Part shown: positions 6,341-12,556 of the stretch, piece after piece
How the letters are laid out: each line of letters begins with the position of its first letter
Numbering within the stretch: the stretch's first letter is position 1
Assembly (NCBI GenBank): GCA_965662565.1
Contig: CBFIHS010000050.1
Span: 1 to 12,556, forward strand
DNA length: 12,556 nucleotides
Reading direction: 5' to 3'
From: UBA5109 sp965662565
GTDB taxonomy: Bacteria > Pseudomonadota > Gammaproteobacteria > Pseudomonadales > Pseudohongiellaceae
Notes under the pieces: generated by a model
What the model saw: only the letters and a program-made list of their open reading frames with translations
Told to the model about the DNA's origin: nothing
Databases searched by the model: none
Position numbers and translations under genes: made by a program

Positions 6341-9300
6341 TGTCGAGTCAGGAATTATTCAAAGAAAGTCTAGAACAAAGAATTCTTTTTTTAGATGGCG
6401 CAATGGGTACTATGATTCAGGGGCATGGTTTGCAGGAAGTCGACTTCCGCGGAAACCATTTTGAAACGCACGAAGGTGAGTTGCGTGGAAACAATGATTT
6501 GTTGAGTATTACCAAACCTGAGGTGATTAAGCAGATTCATCTGGAGTATTTGCAAGCCGGTGCGGACATTCTCAAAACCAATACTTTCAATTCAACAGGT
6601 ATCGCTCAGGCGGATTACAATTTGAGCGAGCTCGCCTATGACCTCAATGTAGCCGGCGCAAAGCTAGCAAGAGAAGCGATAAACGAGTATCAACAAACAA
6701 ACAATCGTCCTTGCTGGGTAGCTGGGGTATTGGGGCCAACTAACAGAACCGCTTCTATTTCTCCAAGGGTTGAGGATGCTGGCTATCGAGCAGTTACTTT
6801 CGATGATCTTTTTGAAGACTATTCCATTGCCATTAAAGGCTTGTATGAGGGTGGTGCGGACCTGATTCTAATAGAGACAGTCTTCGATACTTTGAATGCA
6901 AAAGCAGCCATTTCTGCGGTAAAGCAATTTGAAATTCAACACGAAATCACTTTACCAATAATGATTTCAGGCACGATTACCGACCAAAGTGGGCGTACCT
7001 TAAGTGGGCAGGTAGTTGAAGCTTTTTATAACTCAATACAACACGCTAAGCCTATTAGTATCGGTCTGAATTGTGCTTTGGGTGCCGCACAATTACGTGA
7101 GTACGTTGATGATTTGTCCAGAGTTTCTGAAACACATGTGAGTTGCCATCCTAATGCAGGCTTGCCAAATGAGTTTGGTGCTTATGATGAAAGCCCTGAG
7201 CACATGGCGGGAATAATTAAGGAGTTTGCAGAGTCTGGTTTACTCAATATTGTCGGTGGTTGTTGTGGAACAACGCCTGATCATATTCGCGTGATCCGTG
7301 AATCTGTGGAAAGCTCCTCTCCTAGAACTGTGCCTGAGCCTCAGCCATTATGCCGTTTATCTGGCCTTGAAGCGGTAACTATTAGTAAGGAAAGCAACTT
7401 TGTTAACGTTGGAGAACGTACCAATGTGACTGGCTCCAAACGTTTTGAAACCTTAATTCTCAATGAAGATTACGACACCGCCATCAGTGTCGCATTGGAA
7501 CAAGTAGAGGGTGGCGCGCAAATCATCGATGTGAACATGGACGAAGGCATGCTTGATTCTGAAGCGGCTATGATCCGTTTTTTAAACCTGATAGCAGCTG
7601 AACCGGATATTGCTAGAGTCCCGGTTATGGTTGATTCCTCGAAATGGACTGTGATCGAGGCGGGCCTCAAGTGTCTTCAAGGTAAAGGCATTGTGAACTC
7701 CATTAGCTTGAAAGAAGGTGAAGAGCAGTTCCTGCATCAGGCTAATCTCGTTAAGCGCTATGGTGCTGCTGTTGTGGTAATGGCTTTTGATGAAGAAGGT
7801 CAAGCCGATACCTTTGAGCGTAAGACTGAAATTTGTGCGCGAGCTTATAAGTTGTTAACAGAGAAAGTTGGTTTTCCTCCTCAAGATATTATTTTTGACC
7901 CAAATGTTTTTGCTGTGGCTACAGGTATAGCCGAACATAATGAATACGGCAAAGCCTTTATCGATGCTACAGACTGGATTAAACAGAATCTTCCGCATGC
8001 CAAAGTCTCAGGTGGCGTATCTAATTTGTCTTTTTCGTTCCGTGGTAATAATGCTCTACGCGAGGCAATGCATTCCGTGTTTCTTTATCATGCCATTAAG
8101 GTAGGCATGGATATGGCAATTATTAATGCCGGTAAGTTGCCAGTGTATGAAGACATTGAAATTGGCTTACGTGATGCGATTGAAGACGTTATCTTTAATC
8201 GTCGTGAGGATGCTGGCGAAAGATTGTTGGAGTTGGCGACTACAATTGTCTCCGAGGTGAAAGATGAGAAAGCCGTATTAGCATGGCGCGAGGGCGGCGT
8301 TGAAGAGCGATTAGCGCATTCCTTGGTTCATGGTATCGATGAATTTATTGTCGACGATACCCAAGAAGCCTATGAATTACTCGGATCAGCGATCAAGGTT
8401 ATTGAAGGTCCACTCATGGATGGTATGAATACCGTTGGCGACTTGTTTGGTTCCGGTAAAATGTTTTTGCCACAAGTTGTGAAAAGCGCGCGGGTAATGA
8501 AAAAATCGGTTGCGCATCTTGAGCCTTATATTTTGGATTCAGAAGGTGAGCAACAACAAAATGCTGGGACGATTGTCTTAGCAACAGCCAAGGGTGATGT
8601 ACATGATATTGGCAAGAATATTGTGGGTGTCGTTTTGAGTTGTAATGGTTATCGTGTGGTTGATCTGGGTGTTATGGTGCCTAGTAGTAAAATATTGCAG
8701 GCGGTGAAAGATGAAAACGCTGATATTGTCGGTATTTCTGGCTTAATTACACCAAGCTTAGATGAAATGGTTCACGTGGCCAGTGAGTTAGAACGAGAAG
8801 GTTTTAGCTTGCCATTATTGATTGGTGGAGCGACAACATCGCGTGTGCACACCGCGGTTAAAATTGAAGAAAAATACAGCGGTCCAACCATTTATGTCGC
8901 AGATGCCTCACGTTCTGTTGGCGTCGCAGGCAAATTAATGGGTGAGACAAAAGAAGCTTATGTTGATGGTATTCGCACTGAGTATGAAGATTTACGAGAA
9001 CAGCGACTGAAAAAAGAAACGGTGCGTGAGGTGCTCACGCTAGAAGAAGCTAGAGCTAATAAGCCCGATATTGATTGGTCTAGTTTCACCGGCACCGAGC
9101 CAACATTCTCTGGAATAAAAGTATTTGAAGACTTTGATTTGCAGACCTTGATCGATCGTTTTGACTGGTCTCCTTTTTTCAGAAGTTGGGACTTGGCTGG
9201 TAAGTTTCCGAAAATCCTGGATGATGAAGTGGTTGGCGAAAGTGCACGCTCACTGTATGCCGATGCGCAAGATATGCTAGAAGAAATAGTGAGTAAAAAA

Positions 9301-10008
9301 TTAATTACTCCTAAGGGTGTTATAGGCTTCTGGCCGGCTAACAGTATTGGCGACGACATTGAAATTTATACAGATGAAAGCAGAGACACGACTGAAGTGA
9401 CTTTGCATTCTTTACGTCAACAATTAGAGCAACGTCGAAAAGCGAAACCAAATTATGCTTTGGCAGATTTTATTGCGCCAAAAGACAGCGGCAAAGCAGA
9501 TTGGTTGGGTGGCTTTGCTGTCACAGCTGGTCATGAAGTTGAACTCATTGTTGAAAAATACAAACAAGATAATGACGATTATCGTGCCATTATGTTATTA
9601 GCCTTAGCAGATCGTTTTGCTGAAGCCTTTGCTGAAACTATGCATCAAAAAGTCCGCAAGGAATACTGGGGTTATGCCAGTGATGAAGCTTTATCCAATC
9701 AGGATTTAATCAGTGAAAAGTATCGTGGTATTCGTCCAGCACCTGGTTACCCTGCCTGTCCAGATCATACTGAAAAAGACACCTTATTTTCGTTGTTGGA
9801 TGCGCAGAAAAATACGGGTATGAAGTTGACCGAGAGTTATGCCATGCTGCCTGCTGCATCGGTCAGCGGTTTGTATTTTTCTCATCCGGATAGTCGCTAT
9901 TTTGCAGTCGGTAAAATTTCTGAAGATCAACTCAGCGATTATGCTGAACGCAAGGGATGGAGTATCGATGAGGCTCGTCGATGGTTGAGTCCCGTTCTTG
10001 CCTCTTGA
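6340..10008 (+). CDS. metH: Cobalamin-dependent methionine synthase
   Basis: The 1222-residue enzyme transfers the methyl group of 5-methyltetrahydrofolate to homocysteine through methylcobalamin, in the cytoplasm. All four modules are present and the length matches E. coli MetH (1227). They are: the homocysteine domain (about 1-325) with zinc ligands C245, C308 and C309; the pterin domain (about 340-620) starting VNVGERTNVTGSKRF; the cap and cobalamin domain (about 640-885) with DVHDIG, in which H755 is the lower cobalt ligand; and the reactivation domain that binds S-adenosylmethionine (about 890-1222) with RPAPGYPACPDH at 1132-1143. Every catalytic residue I could check is intact. A strong GAGGA lies 9 bases before the ATG, inside the end of metF. 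The host must make or import cobalamin. No metE is in the window. Confidence 0.98.
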   Translation: MSSQELFKESLEQRILFLDGAMGTMIQGHGLQEVDFRGNHFETHEGELRGNNDLLSITKPEVIKQIHLEYLQAGADILKTNTFNSTGIAQADYNLSELAYDLNVAGAKLAREAINEYQQTNNRPCWVAGVLGPTNRTASISPRVEDAGYRAVTFDDLFEDYSIAIKGLYEGGADLILIETVFDTLNAKAAISAVKQFEIQHEITLPIMISGTITDQSGRTLSGQVVEAFYNSIQHAKPISIGLNCALGAAQLREYVDDLSRVSETHVSCHPNAGLPNEFGAYDESPEHMAGIIKEFAESGLLNIVGGCCGTTPDHIRVIRESVESSSPRTVPEPQPLCRLSGLEAVTISKESNFVNVGERTNVTGSKRFETLILNEDYDTAISVALEQVEGGAQIIDVNMDEGMLDSEAAMIRFLNLIAAEPDIARVPVMVDSSKWTVIEAGLKCLQGKGIVNSISLKEGEEQFLHQANLVKRYGAAVVVMAFDEEGQADTFERKTEICARAYKLLTEKVGFPPQDIIFDPNVFAVATGIAEHNEYGKAFIDATDWIKQNLPHAKVSGGVSNLSFSFRGNNALREAMHSVFLYHAIKVGMDMAIINAGKLPVYEDIEIGLRDAIEDVIFNRREDAGERLLELATTIVSEVKDEKAVLAWREGGVEERLAHSLVHGIDEFIVDDTQEAYELLGSAIKVIEGPLMDGMNTVGDLFGSGKMFLPQVVKSARVMKKSVAHLEPYILDSEGEQQQNAGTIVLATAKGDVHDIGKNIVGVVLSCNGYRVVDLGVMVPSSKILQAVKDENADIVGISGLITPSLDEMVHVASELEREGFSLPLLIGGATTSRVHTAVKIEEKYSGPTIYVADASRSVGVAGKLMGETKEAYVDGIRTEYEDLREQRLKKETVREVLTLEEARANKPDIDWSSFTGTEPTFSGIKVFEDFDLQTLIDRFDWSPFFRSWDLAGKFPKILDDEVVGESARSLYADAQDMLEEIVSKKLITPKGVIGFWPANSIGDDIEIYTDESRDTTEVTLHSLRQQLEQRRKAKPNYALADFIAPKDSGKADWLGGFAVTAGHEVELIVEKYKQDNDDYRAIMLLALADRFAEAFAETMHQKVRKEYWGYASDEALSNQDLISEKYRGIRPAPGYPACPDHTEKDTLFSLLDAQKNTGMKLTESYAMLPAASVSGLYFSHPDSRYFAVGKISEDQLSDYAERKGWSIDEARRWLSPVLAS

Positions 10009-10015
10009 TTCAGTT

Positions 10016-10885
10016 ATGAAAGCATACCTTAGAAAAGCTCTTCATTTCTTGGTTTTTCTTTTTATATCTCAGCAAGGATTTGCTGAAACTTCTGTGTGGC
10101 TTGTAAGCAAAGGTGAACATAAAGTTTATCTTGGCGGGACGGTACACATGTTACGCTCCTCCGATTACCCTTTGCCGGATTCATTTGAAAAAGCCTATTC
10201 TGATTCCAGTAGTCTCTATTTTGAAACTGACATTGATCAGATGAGTGACCCGGCTACTCAATTAAATATGCTACAAGAGGTCATGTACAGTGATGGCCGC
10301 AGTATCAGTAAAGTTCTAAATAATGAGGCTTATGGAGCCTTATCAGATTATGTATCTACTCTGGGGCTGCCGATGATGTTGCTTGAAAACATGAAGCCGG
10401 GAATGTTGGTGAGTACCCTAGAGGTCATGGAGTTTCAAAAGATGGGCTTCAACCCGCAGGGTGTCGATTTGTATTTTCATACACGCGCTAAAGCAGAGGG
10501 AAAAACTATCGACTCCTTTGAGACCGTAGAGCAACAAATCGGATTTATTGCATCGATGGGAGAGGGGGAGGAAAGCGAATTTGTCCTTCTATCACTTAGG
10601 GATATGGGGAAAATACAGAATGAAATTGAAGTCATGATAAGCACTTGGCGCACAGGAAATGCAGATGGCTTGGCAGACCTTTTTGTGGATGATATGCAAA
10701 GCATGACTCCAAAAGTATACAAAATGCTATTGCTTGATCGCAATAATAATTGGTTGCCAAAAATTGAAGCCATGTTCGATGATGCAGACACCGAATTTGT
10801 TCTAGTAGGGGTTGCCCATCTTTTAGGAAAAGATGGGCTAGTAGAACAATTACGCACTAAAGGTTATCAAATCGAACAGCTTTAA
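10016..10885 (+). CDS. TraB/GumN family protein, exported
   Basis: The 289-residue protein begins with a clear signal peptide (basic MKAYLRK, hydrophobic core FLVFLFI, likely cleavage after GFA at residue 23), so it acts in the periplasm or is lipid-free and secreted. It belongs to the TraB/GumN family (PF01963), related to Tiki proteases and erythromycin esterase-like folds. Both GxxH motifs are present: GTVH at 41-44 and GVAH at 265-268. An early acidic motif YFETD (E70) and the typical ending HLLGKDGLVEQLRTKGYQI are also present. The function of bacterial members is poorly known; metal-dependent hydrolase activity is suspected. I chose ATG 10016 over an upstream in-frame TTG at 9998 because it starts the signal peptide cleanly. 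It follows metH after 7 bases with no terminator between, so it is probably in the same transcript. Its 3' end overlaps the opposing VOC gene by 4 bases. Confidence 0.9.
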   Translation: MKAYLRKALHFLVFLFISQQGFAETSVWLVSKGEHKVYLGGTVHMLRSSDYPLPDSFEKAYSDSSSLYFETDIDQMSDPATQLNMLQEVMYSDGRSISKVLNNEAYGALSDYVSTLGLPMMLLENMKPGMLVSTLEVMEFQKMGFNPQGVDLYFHTRAKAEGKTIDSFETVEQQIGFIASMGEGEESEFVLLSLRDMGKIQNEIEVMISTWRTGNADGLADLFVDDMQSMTPKVYKMLLLDRNNNWLPKIEAMFDDADTEFVLVGVAHLLGKDGLVEQLRTKGYQIEQL

Positions 10886-11685
10886 AAGTTATCGGAGCCT
10901 TCTGATAATTCTATGTAGGTTCCAGCTGGGTCAGTAATAAAAGCGACTTTCAGGCCAATGGCAGGGATTTCGGTGTAGGGGACGTCAAAAACAATTCCCT
11001 TTTCTTCCAGCTTTTTACAAAAAGACTCTAGGTCATCTACTTCAAAACCAATATGGTCGATGGCTCTGCCTTTGGATGCTGCTCTAGCTTCATTACTGCT
11101 GGCAAAACTGATATTCATTCCTGGAACATTGGTGCTAAACGGAATGTTTTGTCCTCGTGGGCGAGCTTCCAAGTCAAAAACATCCAGATACCATCGCAAC
11201 AGTTCTTCATGCTCAGGGGCGTATAAATGAACATGATAACCACTGAGTTCCACCGGGAGCGCTTGGTCTTCTTGTAACTCTACATAAACGTTGTCAGGCA
11301 TCATGATGTAGGCGTTATTTTGGCCTTCACTGCCTATAAATTCGCTTTCTACTGCAAAGCCTTTTGAGCGCCATTTCGATAAAAACTTTTCTAGGTTACG
11401 TACTTTAAAGCCAAAATGATTTATAACCGAAGCTATTGAGTCTCCAGTGGGGGCAGCGTCGTACAAGGCTATTATCGTGTTGGGGAATTTAATCGCAGTG
11501 ATGGGGCCTTTCTGGACAAGTTCGCCGCCAAACATCTCGACCCATAAGCGTTTATGTAACTCAATGTCAGAGACGTTGAGATGCATGTGGCCATAAGTCA
11601 GGCCTTGTTCATTAGGTATGGCGAGTTGTGAAATGGCGGGGCTAGACAAGAAAAATAGTAATGACAGTAAAAGTAATTTGCGCAT
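10882..11685 (-). CDS. Tandem VOC (glyoxalase-fold) protein with signal peptide
   Basis: The 267-residue protein has an N-terminal signal peptide (MRKLLLLSLLFFLSSPAISQ, cleavage near AIS-Q or SQ-L), so it is predicted to be periplasmic. Two vicinal-oxygen-chelate modules follow. The first (about 30-140) has H35 in GHMHLNV, H90 in INHFGFKV and E137 in VYVELQE. The second (about 148-262) has H151/H153 in YHVHLY, DHIGFEVDD (H211) and E259 in TYIELSE. These are the usual metal-ligand positions of glyoxalase and extradiol dioxygenase folds, so a metal-binding enzyme is likely; the substrate is unknown. The start is ATG 11685, with a strong AAAGGAG 7 bases upstream; the TTG one codon earlier is less likely. 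The gene converges on the TraB gene and overlaps it by 4 bases. It is transcribed alone, isolated by the terminator at 11749-11782. Confidence 0.9.
   Translation of the reverse strand: MRKLLLLSLLFFLSSPAISQLAIPNEQGLTYGHMHLNVSDIELHKRLWVEMFGGELVQKGPITAIKFPNTIIALYDAAPTGDSIASVINHFGFKVRNLEKFLSKWRSKGFAVESEFIGSEGQNNAYIMMPDNVYVELQEDQALPVELSGYHVHLYAPEHEELLRWYLDVFDLEARPRGQNIPFSTNVPGMNISFASSNEARAASKGRAIDHIGFEVDDLESFCKKLEEKGIVFDVPYTEIPAIGLKVAFITDPAGTYIELSEGSDNF
10889..10908. terminator. Weak hairpin at the convergent TraB/VOC junction
   Basis: TTATCGGA and TCTGATAA form an 8-pair stem (one G-U) around the loop GCCT, 3 bases after the TraB stop and inside the last codons of the VOC gene. On the minus strand it is followed by CTTTTAAAG, on the plus strand by TTCTATG. 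It is low in GC and lacks a real U-tract, so termination is possible but weakly supported. Confidence 0.25.
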
Positions 11686-11708
11686 CAAGAGTCTCCTTTA
11701 TTAGTTTT

Positions 11709-11736
11709 ATTATTAAGAGGGGAGAAAGTAATACAA
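11709..11736 (-). promoter_or_regulatory. Candidate promoter of the VOC gene
   Basis: On the minus strand TTGTAT (11736-11731) and AATAAT (11714-11709) are 16 bases apart, matching 3 and 5 of 6 consensus positions. It lies between the upstream terminator and the ribosome binding site, giving a leader of under 20 bases. This is motif inference only. Confidence 0.35.
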
Positions 11737-11748
11737 GAAGTATATTCT

Positions 11749-11782
11749 AAAAAAAGCATCCTTGCTTGGATAGCAAGGATGC
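11749..11782 (-). terminator. Strong intrinsic terminator downstream of the SDR gene
   Basis: A perfect 10-bp stem (GCATCCTTGC / GCAAGGATGC) with a 7-base loop is followed on the minus strand by seven T residues. It lies 94 bases after the stop of the SDR-like gene and ends its transcript before the VOC gene. The remainder of the intergenic stretch 11783-11876 shows only short repeats (CTAAGCG twice, TTGCACCTA twice) and no gene. Confidence 0.93.
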
Positions 11783-11876
11783 CGGAATCATATTTAATTT
11801 TAGTAAAGCTTACTTAAAGCTAAGCGCCAAGACTAAGCGTTTTTGGCCCTTATTTTCGGCAGCTATTTTTTTGCAC

Positions 11877-12515
11877 CTACTTTGTTGCACCTATAAAGGG
11901 AGCTTTGTGAAGCCATTCATTTGAAGTTAATTGAGCCAACATGAAATTGCCGAGGTCAATCCTGGTAATCGAGCCACCTGGCATTGTGGTTTCATCGCCA
12001 ACAATGATGCCATTTGCAGGTTTGTCTGTAATTATAGCTGGACGCAGTATCACCCAGTCTATCTCCTTGTGAGACAAAAGAACTTCCAATACCGCGTTGT
12101 TGGCAGGGATCATGCCGTTATTAAGCATATTCACCAAAAAGCGAATCATTTTACGTTTGAAATTTAAGGTTTCCCCAGGCAACTGAGTAACTGCACCACT
12201 CATATTGACTAATCTCTTGATGCCAAGACTGCTCATGGTTGCCACTATATTTTCAGCAATTTCTTTGAAGAGTAAATCTTGGTTAGGTTCTTTTTGTCCA
12301 GCAGAGACATTAAGAACAGCTTCACAGCCTTCAAAAGTTTTTTCCAAGGCTGCTTTGTCCTGTAATTGGCCTTCTACTATTTTAACTTTGTCACGCATGT
12401 CTCCAAGCTTTTCTGGAGAACGTACCAATACAGTTACTTCATGACCGGCATCCAAAGCACATTGTAAAATGGGCTTTCCAAGTGTTCCTGTACTACCTAA
12501 TAAAGCTATTTTCAT
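11877..12515 (-). CDS. Atypical SDR / NmrA-like NAD(P)-binding protein
   Basis: The 212-residue protein opens with a Rossmann dinucleotide-binding motif, GSTGTLG (G7, G10, G13), within MKIALLGSTGTLGKPI. VLVRSPEKL, at the end of the second strand, has an arginine suited to NADPH. Further matches to the NAD(P)H-binding PF13460 type are VEGQLQDKAALEKTFEGCEAV, KRLVNMSG and WVILRPAIITD. No YxxxK catalytic pair of classical SDRs is evident, so it may be a reductase of unknown substrate or a redox sensor. There is no signal peptide. ATG 12515 has a good GAGG a few bases upstream. It is followed by its own terminator and appears to be a single-gene unit, though the upstream side is cut by the window edge. 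Confidence 0.88.
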   Translation of the reverse strand: MKIALLGSTGTLGKPILQCALDAGHEVTVLVRSPEKLGDMRDKVKIVEGQLQDKAALEKTFEGCEAVLNVSAGQKEPNQDLLFKEIAENIVATMSSLGIKRLVNMSGAVTQLPGETLNFKRKMIRFLVNMLNNGMIPANNAVLEVLLSHKEIDWVILRPAIITDKPANGIIVGDETTMPGGSITRIDLGNFMLAQLTSNEWLHKAPFIGATK

Positions 12516-12556
12516 AAAACCTCGCTACCTGATTTTGAATTTTTGGTTCATATTTA

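Noticed and set aside
8958..9359. Reverse open frame of 133 codons inside metH
   Set aside because: It is serine-rich antisense translation of a conserved gene, with no ribosome binding site or recognisable motif.
11783..11876. Second terminator or small RNA gene between the SDR gene and its terminator
   Set aside because: Only short direct repeats and weak AT-rich pairings are present. The strong terminator at 11749-11782 explains the region.
11871..11893. TTGCACCTA repeated twice at the 3' end of the SDR gene
   Set aside because: Two 9-base copies 14 bases apart are too short to support an attachment site or repeat array, and no mobile gene is nearby.

Overview
The window looks like chromosomal DNA from an AT-leaning gammaproteobacterium, probably marine. 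The FklB, MetR, MetF and MetH proteins read closely like the enterobacterial versions, but the gene order differs from Escherichia coli. The genus cannot be settled from the sequence. Most of the window is housekeeping metabolism. I saw no CRISPR array, tRNA, rRNA, prophage or defence cluster.

Left part (1-1397, minus strand): a PurN-like formyltransferase gene is joined stop-to-start (TAAATG) to a histone-deacetylase-family amidohydrolase gene that runs off the left edge. Divergent from them (1514-3394, plus strand) lie fklB, an FKBP22-type peptidyl-prolyl isomerase, and a DUF1015 protein 21 bases later.

Middle (3392-4224): a small REP-associated (RAYT/Y1 family) transposase element sits between two converging genes. 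It is bounded by a 24-bp imperfect inverted repeat containing GGGGTCAGAG. Its transposase gene is broken by a one-base frameshift. The left repeat includes the stop codon of the DUF1015 gene, and the right repeat ends 9 bases from the stop codon of metR.

Methionine block (4234-10885): metR (minus strand) is divergent from metF-metH-traB/gumN (plus strand). MetF makes 5-methyltetrahydrofolate and cobalamin-dependent MetH uses it to methylate homocysteine. MetR is the homocysteine-responsive LysR regulator of such genes. A secreted TraB/GumN-family protein follows metH after 7 bases and is probably co-transcribed. metR contains a 95-N scaffold gap flanked by two identical 82-bp copies of the same sequence. 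Collapsing the duplicate restores a normal-length MetR.

Right part (10882-12515, minus strand): an exported two-domain VOC (glyoxalase-fold) protein converges on and overlaps the TraB gene. A strong intrinsic terminator follows, and then an atypical SDR/NmrA-like NAD(P)-binding protein.

I did not find a convincing new multi-gene system. The items most worth a second look are the RAYT element and its junctions, the formyltransferase-deacylase gene pair, the TraB protein attached to the methionine operon, and the ParB-like motif in the DUF1015 protein.
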